Shown here: in pieces, positions 47,282-55,955 of the stretch
Layout: the number at the start of each line of letters is the position of its first letter
How positions within the stretch are numbered: position 1 is the first letter of the stretch
Source of the DNA: Bradyrhizobium sp. G127
Lineage (GTDB): Bacteria; Pseudomonadota; Alphaproteobacteria; Rhizobiales; Xanthobacteraceae
DNA length: 64,000 bases
Direction: 5' to 3'
Assembly: GCF_021502575.1 (NCBI RefSeq)
Contig: NZ_JAKFGN010000002.1
Span: forward strand, 124,001-188,000
The notes under the pieces: model-generated
What the model was told of the DNA's origin: nothing
Database searches by the model: none
Seen by the model: the letters and a program-made list of their open reading frames with translations, nothing else
Position numbers and translations under genes: made by a program

Positions 47282-50200
47282 CAGACCACGAAATGGAAAT
47301 CGGACGCCGCGAGCTGTGCTTTTTCGACGCCGGTGATCGTAATGCTGCCAGAACCTACCAGCGGATTCGCGATCACGGCGTTACCGCTGACGTCGGTCGT
47401 ATGTGCGAGCAAATCGGCGAAGTCCGCGATGCCGCTTTGCGCAAGCGCAATAAGGTCTTCGCCGTGATGGAAATCCTCGATCGTGTCGTTGCCCAACATT
47501 CCCTTGAATACGAAGACGTCGTTACTTGCCTCCCCCCAAAGGTTATTAGAACCGAAATTGGAGGTAATCACATCTCGCCCGGCGGTGCCATGAACGTCCA
47601 CAACACCGGATAAACCCGAACCATGCTGCGGAAATATGAAATTCACCGTATCAAACGCGCCGTGGCTGTCGGTCAGCACGGCGGTCACCTGCTCAACGTT
47701 CGCGTCGTTCAGGCCCGACGTGTAGCTGACGCCCTGCGCAAGCGCATCGTTGAGAGATCCAAGCAGCCCGCTGACCGTAAGCGAAGCGGTTCCGCTATTG
47801 CTGACAACAACTCCTGATCCCGATCCGGCCAATGACAACGTGCCGTGTTCGGCGGTGGCCGTCAGCGTGAATGACTCGAAATCGCCACCATCGACATCGG
47901 AGGCAATCAGATTATGAATCGTCGATGTGTATGTGGCCGAAGGACCTGGCGGATCGAACGTCTCCACCACATAGTGATTCATGACGTTCAGTACCGGTGC
48001 GTCATTGACATCCGTTACCGTCAGTGTCGCGGTCTGACTGCCCTGCGAGAATGGATCGGAATGCAGCCCGCCGGAAATGCTTGTCGTCTGGCCATGAGTT
48101 GCGGTGGTGGTCTGGTCCCAGGCAACGTAGGTCAAGGTATTTGAGCCGCCGTGGCCGCCATCCGGAACGAAACGCACCTTGTCGTCGAGCGTCAACAACA
48201 ACCCGGACGATAACGAATATGCGCCGAACGCAGTCCAACTCGTGCCATTGTTGATCGAGTATTCCCAATGCCCATGCTGGCTCGTGAAGCCGGTGATCGC
48301 AATTCCCTTCACCGAGCCATCGTCCGCGTCGGCAATGGCGGTGGCGAACGAACTGACAAGTTGCCCGCCATTCGCCGTGTCATTCTCAGTAATCGTCGTA
48401 AGGTTCTGGCCCGCGCCGAGCACAGGCCGGTCGTTCGCGCCGGTGACAGTAATAGTTTCAGTCTGCGCGACAGTCGCGTCATGAGCATCGGTGACATCGT
48501 AACTGACGAGAATCGTCTGGGTCTCCCCCGCCGCCAGATGGTCGAAGGCAGGATGTGCACCGTCCACATTGATCTTGATCGTCCCCGCGTCCGGGAAAAC
48601 AAGGACGCCCGGCGGCGTGGCAGACCCCGCCGCAACTCCGTCGATCGTATAACTGAGATTGGTGACGCTCAGCGTGTCGCCGATATCGGCGTCAGCGGCC
48701 CCTTCAAGCAAGTCCTTGACGACCGGCGCGCTGCCTTCAGTCGTATTAAGAGTCAGGGCGGCACCGACCGTCGGCGCGTCGTTAGCGCCGGTAACGTTGA
48801 CCTGGAATGTCGCGGTGCCGGCCGCGCCGTGAATGTCTTTGGTTTGCACGATGAACGTATCGACGTAGTTCCCGGCACCCAGCGCGTTGATCGCCGCAGC
48901 GTTGGCCACATAGCTGTAGGTGCCGTCGACATTGACCGTCAGCGCGCCGTAGACGCCGACAATCGCGCTGTTGACGTAGTTTGTTCCATCGAACGCCGCG
49001 TAAGTCAGCCCGGCTGTCTCGCCGTGGTCGACATCGCTACCGACGAGCGTACCGGTCTGGTCGGCAAAGGTGTCGATTGCAGCCGTATCGACGACCGATT
49101 TAGTGACCGCCGTCACCATCGGCGCATCGTTGGTTCCAGCGATGGTGATCTCAAACGTTGCAGGCGTGACGCCGCCATTTCCGTCGCTGATGGAGATTAT
49201 ATACGTCAGCGTTAGGATCTGGCCGGCCGCCAGATAATCGAAAGCCGTGGACGGCGCGGAAAATCCAAGATCAACCGATCCACACGAATCTCCCGAGAGT
49301 TTCGATACCGCGCCCGGAGTTACCAACGCTTTCAACGCGTCAGTATCCAGCGCGAGGCCGTCGGTCACGCCCGTTGCGACGACTGCGGTGATCGACGCGG
49401 TGTGGCCTGCGTCGGCGAGATCGACATCGGCGAACGTGACATGGATAGGCGACGCCAGCAGCGGACAAGTATCGGTTTGCTCGTTCAACGACGTCGCGGC
49501 GACCACATCGACCACCGGCGCATCGTTGGTTCCGGTGATGGTGATGTCAAACGTTGCAGGCGTGGTCCCGCCGTCGCCGTCGTTGATGGCGACCGTGTAG
49601 GTCAGATTCAGCGTTTGGCCTGCGGCCAGGTAGTCGAATGCCGTGGACGGCGCGGAAAATCCAAGATCAACCGATCCACTCGAATCTCCCGAGAGCTTCG
49701 ATACCACGCCCGGAGTCACAAGCGCTTTCAGCGCGTCAGTATCCAGCGCGAGTCCAGCGGTCACACCCGTTGCGACGACTGCGGTGATGGTTGCGGTATG
49801 GCCCACGTCGGTGAGGTCGACATCGGTGAACGTGACATGGATAGGCGACGCCAGCAGCGGACAGGTATTGGCTTGTTCGTTCAACGACGTAGCGGCGATC
49901 GCATCGATCACCGGCGCATCGTTCGTTCCGGTAATGACGACTTGGATGGTCTGGGTGATGGGCGCACCGCCAGTGGTGCCATCGGCGATCGTGATCGTGA
50001 AGTTTTCGGTCACCTTCTGGCCCGCGGCGAGATATTCGACATTGGCCGGATCGACACTGTAGGTCCACGTGATTTTGCCACCGGTGCCGTTCGTCGTATC
50101 GCTATCCCTTACGGCCGTCAGCAAGCCTAGTGCCACATCACCAGCATTCGCCGGTACGAACGTGCCAATCGCCGACACCGCATGCGTATCGCTCAGATCG

Positions 50201-52284
50201 ATGTCGGTAAAAGTGATGACGCCACTATCGGTCAAAGGCGTAGAATTCAGTGGGGTGCCGGACGTCTCGGTGACCCCGCCAGCCAAATCCAAGGTAAATA
50301 CCGGCACATCGTTGGTGCCCCTGATTGTGATTGTCACATCCTGTGTAACAAAGGCCCCGTGAACGTCTTTGATCGTGATCGTGTAGACCTGCGTAATCGT
50401 CTGCCCCTCGGCAAGCGATTGCAGGACCGGATCGTCGTCGGGCAGCGAGAAGTGCCACTGAACCGTTCCGGTATTGATGGTATCAGTTGTATTCTCTGGA
50501 TCGAGACCGATCGTAAATGTTCCGAGATGCTGCCCCGTCACAAAACCAGGCAACGTCGAGCACGACGACGTAAACTCATGACAGACAGTATGCGTGTCGG
50601 TCAGATCAACGTCCTGGAATGTGATCGTTCCGTTGCTCGCGACGGTGTTGCTAGGCGTGACGCTCGCATCTTCCTTGACCTCACCGGTAACAACCGTCAC
50701 CGGTCCGACAACAATAGTCGGCGGGCCGTTTGGTATGTCGTTGTCGCCAGTGACGATGATCGAAATCAGAACCAGCGCGGAATCGGGACCGGACCGCGAC
50801 ATTACCTGCAGTACGAAGGTCGCGGTTTCACCTTGGCCCAGGAAGTTGAAGCCGAGGCGATCAAATGAAACATCACCGGTTTCCTGATCGATGTGCAGGA
50901 ACTGCGAGAGAAAATTCGCATCCAGATTGGGATTGCTGCTAACCGCGCTCTTGATTACGGCGCTGCCGGGGACAAAAGGGGTCGCGGTGTCGTAGAACGG
51001 CTGACTACCGATATCGGGATCGTCAATATGGACGACATCCGAAATCTTGAACGTCTTGACGGATGATACAGTGGACTGCTCTGCCGTCACCATATCTGCG
51101 GAGAATACCGCCTTGGTATTGTAAAAAATCCGGTTCTGATAGGTGACGACCCCGGTCACCGGATCGGTCACGGCAAAACGCAACTCAATCTGGTTCAGGA
51201 ACGTCTGCTGATTAAACGTCGACGTCGTGAACACGATGTCAGCCAGGTTGTTATAACTCGATGATCCGAATTTCTGCGATTTCGGATTGGAGTTATCCGG
51301 ATTGTAGTTCGGAAAATAGAGCTGGAAGACCTGCTGGATCAGTGCCTTTTCCTGCTGCTGGTCCTGAAGCGTCTTGAGTTGCTCGATCGCCGTCGGCGGT
51401 TGGCCGATGCCGCCGACCGAAACGAACGTCACCTGCCCGGCCTGCGACACGGTGCCGATCAACTGACCTGAAGCCTTGTCATAGAGGTTGTAGGAGCCGG
51501 TGTGCCCGTCAGGTTCGACCAGCACGGAAAATTTGGTCGGACCGTTGTCGGCCGCGATTTCCACCAGCACCGCCGTGCCGCGAATGCCCATGGTGGCAAC
51601 GGGCGTCTCGACACGCATGTTGCCGTTCTTGGCGGTCTGGCCGGCGACGAAGGTGATCGTGCCCTGGACGAGGCTGATCAGCGACGAATTCGACGATCCG
51701 TTGGGATCGTAGATCATCTCGTTCAGCACCATGCGCGCATTCGACGTCATGCCGAATGCGCTGCCGTCGACGAATGTCATGCCGATGGAGGAATCCGATC
51801 CGGTCTGGATCACGTCGCCCTTCTGAACGGCATCGCCGATGTGGAGTTCGATCGACACGCCGTTCCGGACCGCCGTGGCGCTGCCTGACATTTTCAGAAC
51901 ATGCCCGATCACCTGAGCGGCGGCGGGCGCAGCCCCGGCCTGCGCGACATGAACATGGCCGGTCAGCGCATCCACAATCTGGCCGGACAGCGTCGCGCCA
52001 TCAGCCGACGACAACGACGGCCGTGTTTCGCCCTTGAAGTAATTTCCGACCACAAATTTCTGATCGGCGCCCGAGATGATGAGGTCATTGCCGATTCGCA
52101 CGTAGGTGCCCGAAAACAGCAGATGGGCATCGGGTATGACAATGTAGGCATCCGACGGATGATGCTGAACGAATCCGGGCTTTGCGCCGAACGAAAAACC
52201 CTCTCCACCCAGCGAAACTGGGGAGTCGGTCAGGGATCTGGCGTCAAATGGTCCAGCAAAATTCAATGGAGCCCGCCCGCGCAA
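47281..52284 (-). CDS. Giant FecR/VCBS-repeat adhesin, LapA-like type I secretion substrate
   Basis: 1667 residues. N-terminal retention-like region (1-125) ending in an alanine-rich site GAAPAAAQ (117-124), a FecR-type domain (about 125-290: GDAVQKGDVIQTGSDSSIG, MGIRGTAVLVE), then at least seven VCBS/cadherin-like repeats marked by TNDAPV, and a C-terminal secretion end with RTX-like GTAGRDVITSNFGSNNLWG and FEDFH-type turns (ending SDFHFVV). Reading frame begins at TTG (52284) next to an A8 run; no ATG is in frame upstream. Function: surface attachment or biofilm formation; release by the divergent LapG-like protease is inferred. Confidence 0.88.
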   Translation of the reverse strand: MRGRAPLNFAGPFDARSLTDSPVSLGGEGFSFGAKPGFVQHHPSDAYIVIPDAHLLFSGTYVRIGNDLIISGADQKFVVGNYFKGETRPSLSSADGATLSGQIVDALTGHVHVAQAGAAPAAAQVIGHVLKMSGSATAVRNGVSIELHIGDAVQKGDVIQTGSDSSIGMTFVDGSAFGMTSNARMVLNEMIYDPNGSSNSSLISLVQGTITFVAGQTAKNGNMRVETPVATMGIRGTAVLVEIAADNGPTKFSVLVEPDGHTGSYNLYDKASGQLIGTVSQAGQVTFVSVGGIGQPPTAIEQLKTLQDQQQEKALIQQVFQLYFPNYNPDNSNPKSQKFGSSSYNNLADIVFTTSTFNQQTFLNQIELRFAVTDPVTGVVTYQNRIFYNTKAVFSADMVTAEQSTVSSVKTFKISDVVHIDDPDIGSQPFYDTATPFVPGSAVIKSAVSSNPNLDANFLSQFLHIDQETGDVSFDRLGFNFLGQGETATFVLQVMSRSGPDSALVLISIIVTGDNDIPNGPPTIVVGPVTVVTGEVKEDASVTPSNTVASNGTITFQDVDLTDTHTVCHEFTSSCSTLPGFVTGQHLGTFTIGLDPENTTDTINTGTVQWHFSLPDDDPVLQSLAEGQTITQVYTITIKDVHGAFVTQDVTITIRGTNDVPVFTLDLAGGVTETSGTPLNSTPLTDSGVITFTDIDLSDTHAVSAIGTFVPANAGDVALGLLTAVRDSDTTNGTGGKITWTYSVDPANVEYLAAGQKVTENFTITIADGTTGGAPITQTIQVVITGTNDAPVIDAIAATSLNEQANTCPLLASPIHVTFTDVDLTDVGHTATITAVVATGVTAGLALDTDALKALVTPGVVSKLSGDSSGSVDLGFSAPSTAFDYLAAGQTLNLTYTVAINDGDGGTTPATFDITITGTNDAPVVDVVAATSLNEQTDTCPLLASPIHVTFADVDLADAGHTASITAVVATGVTDGLALDTDALKALVTPGAVSKLSGDSCGSVDLGFSAPSTAFDYLAAGQILTLTYIISISDGNGGVTPATFEITIAGTNDAPMVTAVTKSVVDTAAIDTFADQTGTLVGSDVDHGETAGLTYAAFDGTNYVNSAIVGVYGALTVNVDGTYSYVANAAAINALGAGNYVDTFIVQTKDIHGAAGTATFQVNVTGANDAPTVGAALTLNTTEGSAPVVKDLLEGAADADIGDTLSVTNLSYTIDGVAAGSATPPGVLVFPDAGTIKINVDGAHPAFDHLAAGETQTILVSYDVTDAHDATVAQTETITVTGANDRPVLGAGQNLTTITENDTANGGQLVSSFATAIADADDGSVKGIAITGFTSQHGHWEYSINNGTSWTAFGAYSLSSGLLLTLDDKVRFVPDGGHGGSNTLTYVAWDQTTTATHGQTTSISGGLHSDPFSQGSQTATLTVTDVNDAPVLNVMNHYVVETFDPPGPSATYTSTIHNLIASDVDGGDFESFTLTATAEHGTLSLAGSGSGVVVSNSGTASLTVSGLLGSLNDALAQGVSYTSGLNDANVEQVTAVLTDSHGAFDTVNFIFPQHGSGLSGVVDVHGTAGRDVITSNFGSNNLWGEASNDVFVFKGMLGNDTIEDFHHGEDLIALAQSGIADFADLLAHTTDVSGNAVIANPLVGSGSITITGVEKAQLAASDFHFVV
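49125..49916 (-). repeat. Two near-identical 396-bp tandem repeats in the adhesin gene
   Basis: Units 49125-49520 and 49521-49916, each exactly 132 codons, encoding near-identical domains (e.g. LALDTDALKALVTPG and DLGFSAPSTAFDYLAAGQ in both). The marker CATCGTT(G/C)GTTCC recurs at 49125, 49521 and 49917. Recent duplication or homogenisation is likely. Confidence 0.9.
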
Positions 52285-52832
52285 AAAAAATTTAATCTTA
52301 AGAAATCGATAAGGCCGGATTCATAGCATCAAAGGGTGCAAGTCCATAGCGGATTGACCCAAACGATCTGATTCAACTCGCGAATTTTAAGTAAAGTTGC
52401 TTCCGGGTGACGGAGTAAGCGCGGCTACGTATTCCAAATCCATGAGTTTAAATCGATATTTGCGACCTCGCACGAAACCCGCAACAGCCATCAGCGGCAA
52501 ATCGAACCTATAAATGGGACTACAGGCATCGCAAAAATGCGGAAATATCTTTCTTTCATCGAGTCTATAGCTATATTTTACCGGATCTTTTGTCAGATAT
52601 ATTATGATTACTAGGACATTTGCAGATTTATAGATAAGACCGACCGCCATTAGCCCTATTTCCAATTTTACACAATCTGCTCAGCACTAGTTCCTCATAT
52701 TTGAATCCAAATCACACCTTGCCCTTCCGCTTAAGGCGCTGAAAAGCGTCCGCACTCTACAGCTTGTGTCGAAAAGATCCGGGCACGAGCGCGCAGACCA
52801 TTGCAAGCCGATGCCCGGACAAGGGGCGTCAC
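52285..52832. other. AT-rich divergent control region between adhesin and LapG-like gene
   Basis: About 550 bases, much richer in A+T than the flanks. Besides the doubtful 87-codon frame listed separately, I see no gene. An A8 run (52283-52290) abuts the adhesin start. It should contain the promoters of both the adhesin operon and the protease gene, and could be a target for nucleoid-associated regulators. Confidence 0.4.
52387..52650 (-). CDS. Doubtful small ORF, 87 aa, possible membrane protein
   Basis: ATG at 52650 with GGAAATAGGG upstream. One hydrophobic N-terminal stretch (MAVGLIYKSANVLVIIIYL), and two cysteines in FCDACSP. No family recognised. It is in the AT-rich control region and may be spurious; the ribosome-binding-like sequence is the only support. 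Confidence 0.25.
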   Translation of the reverse strand: MAVGLIYKSANVLVIIIYLTKDPVKYSYRLDERKIFPHFCDACSPIYRFDLPLMAVAGFVRGRKYRFKLMDLEYVAALTPSPGSNFT

Positions 52833-53684
52833 ATGTCTGTTTTCATCACTGCGCGCGCAGGCGCTTTGGCATTTGTGCTTGCTATCAATGTATTGTGCGA
52901 AAGCGCTCATGCGGCAGCCTACGCGCCGCCTGACAGCTTTGCCGGCCCCCTGGAAAATCAATCAGCCCTTACTTCGGAGCCTTTCGGGCTTCCGACATCC
53001 ATGGTCAGCGAGGGGCCGCTCCGCGCCAAGTGGGTGGAGGTCGAACGCGCCATTGCCGCGGAAGCCAGCATCATCGCCGGTTGCGCAAACGATCCGACTC
53101 ATTGCGCCTCCCGCCCCGCGCTGCGGTTTCTCGAGATCGTGAAAGCCGCCGCAGCCCGGCAGGGTCTCGCCCGGCTCGGCGAGGTCAATCGCGCGATCAA
53201 CCTGGCGATCCGTCCGGTTAGCGATCGTGCGCAATACGGCGTCGAGGACCGCTGGGCATCGCCGCTGGCCACCCTCGCGTCAGGAGCTGGCGATTGCGAG
53301 GACTATGCGATTGCGAAGCTGGTGGCACTGCGCGCGGCCGGCGTTCCAGCGGAAGATCTTCGTCTCGTCATCATTCGTGAAACCGCGACCGGTGAAGATC
53401 ATGCCGTCGTCACGGCGCGTGCCGACGGACACTGGCGTGTGCTCGACAATCGTACCTTTGTGATGATCGACGACAGCGACCTCGTCAAATACCGGGCTCT
53501 CTTTGCGATCGACGCGGAAGGCGCGAAGCGCTTTGAGCAGCCGGCATTCGCGCAGGCCGCGCGCAATATGCAGGTTCGCCCGGCAGAGATCGATACTCGC
53601 GATCCCGCAACTGACGCGAACATGTCAGCCACTGGTCCGCAAGCAGCCGCGGCCGACGAATTTATTCTGACGCTTGCGATGTAG
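52833..53684 (+). CDS. LapG-like periplasmic transglutaminase-type cysteine protease (BTLCP)
   Basis: 283 residues. Signal peptide (ALAFVLAINVLCESAHA), ATG at 52833 with AAGGGG upstream. The bacterial transglutaminase-like cysteine protease triad is visible as Cys155 (GAGDCEDYAIAK), His190 (GEDHAVV) and Asp205 (WRVLDN); Asp154 and Glu156 match the Ca-binding pair of Pseudomonas LapG. LapG cleaves the retention region of LapA-type adhesins at di-alanine sites to release biofilm cells. It is divergent from the adhesin operon, strongly suggesting that adhesin as substrate. A LapD-type inhibitor is not visible here. Confidence 0.85.
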   Translation: MSVFITARAGALAFVLAINVLCESAHAAAYAPPDSFAGPLENQSALTSEPFGLPTSMVSEGPLRAKWVEVERAIAAEASIIAGCANDPTHCASRPALRFLEIVKAAAARQGLARLGEVNRAINLAIRPVSDRAQYGVEDRWASPLATLASGAGDCEDYAIAKLVALRAAGVPAEDLRLVIIRETATGEDHAVVTARADGHWRVLDNRTFVMIDDSDLVKYRALFAIDAEGAKRFEQPAFAQAARNMQVRPAEIDTRDPATDANMSATGPQAAAADEFILTLAM

Positions 53685-53697
53685 TCCGATCATCCCC

Positions 53698-53895
53698 TCA
53701 CGTTTTCGCGATAGTCTGGATGGTCGCAACAAACACCAGCACCGCGCTGATGGCCACCACCCATCCCGGATTGTCGCACAGGATTGCTCCCTGAGCACAA
53801 ACCTGATCGGCCAAGTACCAGCCCCGGTTCCGCATAGCGCCCGCAAGCAGAAACAGGCCGCCCACACCGATAATTGCGAGAATGAATTGCCGCAT
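53698..53895 (-). CDS. Small two-span membrane protein, 65 aa
   Basis: ATG at 53895 with AAGGAG upstream. Spans at about 4-20 (FILAIIGVGGLFLLAGA) and 45-62 (WVVAISAVLVFVATIQTI) flank a loop with two cysteines (QVCAQGAILC). Convergent with the LapG-like gene, 13 bases apart. Function unknown. Confidence 0.55.
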   Translation of the reverse strand: MRQFILAIIGVGGLFLLAGAMRNRGWYLADQVCAQGAILCDNPGWVVAISAVLVFVATIQTIAKT

Positions 53896-54122
53896 GGTTC
53901 GACTCCTTTCCGCCGCGGATGGTCGGCGGAAAGACGTAAATCAATGCTTGTTCCGATCGCCGAAACTCCGGTGCTTTGACGCAAAATCCACCTGCCGGTT
54001 CCATTGTGACTACATGGCCCAACGTCACAGGAAAAACGCAAATCTCCCGGACTCATTGTGGTTTCAGGCGCCGGGACAGTTCGTGGCGCCGACGCATTTT
54101 ATGCGTGGAAGGAGAATTGCCG

Positions 54123-54329
54123 ATGGCCACACGTTTACAGCGGCTTGCGGAGTTCGACGGCAACGGAGAGCCGTCTCCCGAAGAAGCGGTTCAGGTGCTG
54201 TGCGAAGACAAGAGCGGGACCTATCAACTGCCGTTTTCATGCCGTCGCGTGAATGGCGAATGGCGCAACAGCGAATCCGGAAGTCTGGTCGAGGCGACAG
54301 TCGTCGGCTGGCGCCGCGCCAGAATCTAA
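54123..54329 (+). CDS. Small hypothetical protein, 68 aa
   Basis: ATG at 54123 with GAAGGAG upstream. A soluble, mixed alpha/beta sequence (EEAVQVLCEDKSGTYQLPFSC and VEATVVGWRRARI) that resembles small conserved proteins of this family of bacteria; no function known. It is convergent with the RraA-like gene, 12 bases apart. Confidence 0.5.
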   Translation: MATRLQRLAEFDGNGEPSPEEAVQVLCEDKSGTYQLPFSCRRVNGEWRNSESGSLVEATVVGWRRARI

Positions 54330-54341
54330 TATTGTTTCGCG

Positions 54342-55040
54342 TTACTTCTTCGACGCGGCATAGCGCGCCTTGGTTTCCGCGTTCATCGGATAGAGGCCGG
54401 GCAACGCCGCGCCGTTGTTGACCTGGTTGACGATCCAGCCCTCCATCGCTTCCTGTTCCGGGCCTTCCGTCAGAATGAGGTCGAGAAACGCTTGCGGGAT
54501 CAGCACCGCGCCATCCTGATCGGCCACAATCACGTCGTCCGGAAACACCGCGACACCGCCGCAGCCGATCGGTTCGCCCCAGTTCACGAACGTCAACCCG
54601 GCAACCGACGGCGGAGCAGCCGCGCCGTCACACCACACCGGCAAACCGGTTCCCAGCACGCCTTCGAGATCACGCACCACACCATCCGTCACCAGCGCGG
54701 TGACGCCGCGCTTGGCCATGCGCGCACACAGGATGTCACCGAAGATGCCTGCATCGGTAATCCCCATGGCATCGACCACGGCGATGCAGCCAGCCGGCAT
54801 CGCCTCGATGGCCGTGCGAGTGGAAATCGGCTTCGACCAGGATTCCGGCGTCGCCAGATCCTCGCGCGCCGGTACAAAGCGCAAGGTAAAGGCTGGACCG
54901 ACCAGACGCTCCTGCCCCGGACGCAGTGGACGCGATCCGCGCAGCCACACATTGCGAAGACCCTTCTTGAGAAGGATGGTCGTGATGGTGGCGGTTGTGA
55001 TCTTTTTGAGCGTTGCGACGGCTTCGGGCGAGAGCGACAT
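54342..55040 (-). CDS. RraA-family protein (HMG/CHA aldolase or RNase E inhibitor type)
   Basis: 232 residues, ATG at 55040. Matches the RraA / S-adenosylmethionine:demethylmenaquinone-methyltransferase-like fold: VVDAMGITDAGIFGDILCARMAKRGVTALVTDGVVRD carries the G-D-x(20)-R-D metal/substrate motif (split here: GDIL and GVVRD) of class II pyruvate aldolases. Members include 4-hydroxy-4-methyl-2-oxoglutarate aldolase and the RNase regulator RraA; the aldolase residues are present, so an aldolase is possible. It is divergent from the 5-oxoprolinase genes, so a metabolic role is likelier. Confidence 0.82.
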   Translation of the reverse strand: MSLSPEAVATLKKITTATITTILLKKGLRNVWLRGSRPLRPGQERLVGPAFTLRFVPAREDLATPESWSKPISTRTAIEAMPAGCIAVVDAMGITDAGIFGDILCARMAKRGVTALVTDGVVRDLEGVLGTGLPVWCDGAAAPPSVAGLTFVNWGEPIGCGGVAVFPDDVIVADQDGAVLIPQAFLDLILTEGPEQEAMEGWIVNQVNNGAALPGLYPMNAETKARYAASKK

Positions 55041-55217
55041 GAGAGAAACTCCGGTGTGGTGTGCCACGCCTTGTTGCGAAAGCCCGGCATGGCGTCAAGG
55101 CGACAATCGCGTGAGCGGTAATGCTCATTTATGCGTTGCGATAACCACCACTTATTTGCCATTCGAGCCCATTTATCGGACAACAGAAACCCGTCTGCGA
55201 GATTCAACAACCGATCG

Positions 55218-55955
55218 ATGACCACCGCTTCGCCCAGTGCCTTGCCCCGCATCCTGCCGTCCGGCGACATGGCTCTCGTCGTCGAATTCGGCCGCAGCAT
55301 CGATCCGGCGATCAACCGGCAGGTCCTGAACCTCGACCGCAATGTTGCCCGCGAAGCCATTGGTGGCGTTCTGGAAACCGTTCCGACCTATCGCTCCCTG
55401 CTGGTTCATTACGATCCAGTCCGGATCGGCTACGCGGCGCTGTCCCAGAAACTTCTCGCGCTCGCGAAACTACCTGTTCCGGCTGAGGCCGTCGTTCGGC
55501 GGTGGCGCGTGCCGGTGGTCTATGGCGGCGAATACGGCCTCGATCTCGACGATGTCGCGCGCGCGCACAACATCTCTACGTCGGATGTGATCGCGAAACA
55601 TAGCGGCAGCGAGTATCGCGTAGCGATGATCGGCTTCACGCCCGGCTTCGCCTATCTCGGCGGTCTCGATCCTTCGATCGCCACCCCAAGGCGCGAGAGC
55701 CCGCGCACCGCAACGCCGCCCGGCACCATTTCCATTGGCGGCGTGCAGGCCTGCGTGCAATGTCTCGCGGCGCCGAGCGGCTGGCACCTTCTGGGGCGCA
55801 CGCCCGTGCGTACCTTCCATCCGCATCGCGATCCGGTGTTCCTGATGGAGCCCGGCGATGCGGTCCATTTTCACGCCATCGACGCCAAGGAGTTCGACGC
55901 CCTCAACCGCGCCGCCGAGCGCGGCGACATCGTCGCCGAATTGATCGCGTCATGA
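55218..55955 (+). CDS. pxpB: 5-oxoprolinase subunit B (KipI-like)
   Basis: 245 residues from the ATG at 55218. Cyclophilin-like carboxyltransferase domain family; signatures VPVVYGGEYGLDLDDVA and RVAMIGFTPGFAYLGGLDP, then ATPPGTISIGGVQACVQ and PSGWHLLGRTPVRTF are typical of PxpB/KipI. With PxpA and PxpC it forms the ATP-dependent 5-oxoprolinase that opens 5-oxoproline to glutamate. It overlaps pxpC by four bases (ATGA). Confidence 0.92.
   Translation: MTTASPSALPRILPSGDMALVVEFGRSIDPAINRQVLNLDRNVAREAIGGVLETVPTYRSLLVHYDPVRIGYAALSQKLLALAKLPVPAEAVVRRWRVPVVYGGEYGLDLDDVARAHNISTSDVIAKHSGSEYRVAMIGFTPGFAYLGGLDPSIATPRRESPRTATPPGTISIGGVQACVQCLAAPSGWHLLGRTPVRTFHPHRDPVFLMEPGDAVHFHAIDAKEFDALNRAAERGDIVAELIAS

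Noticed and set aside
45524-47467. 647-codon plus-strand frame over the type I secretion ABC transporter
   Set aside because: The minus strand carries intact Walker motifs and signature; the plus frame has only low-complexity Arg/Gln/Asp-rich sequence.
48268-50868. Plus-strand open frames across the adhesin gene
   Set aside because: Mirror the repeat structure of the minus-strand VCBS domains and have no independent start signals.
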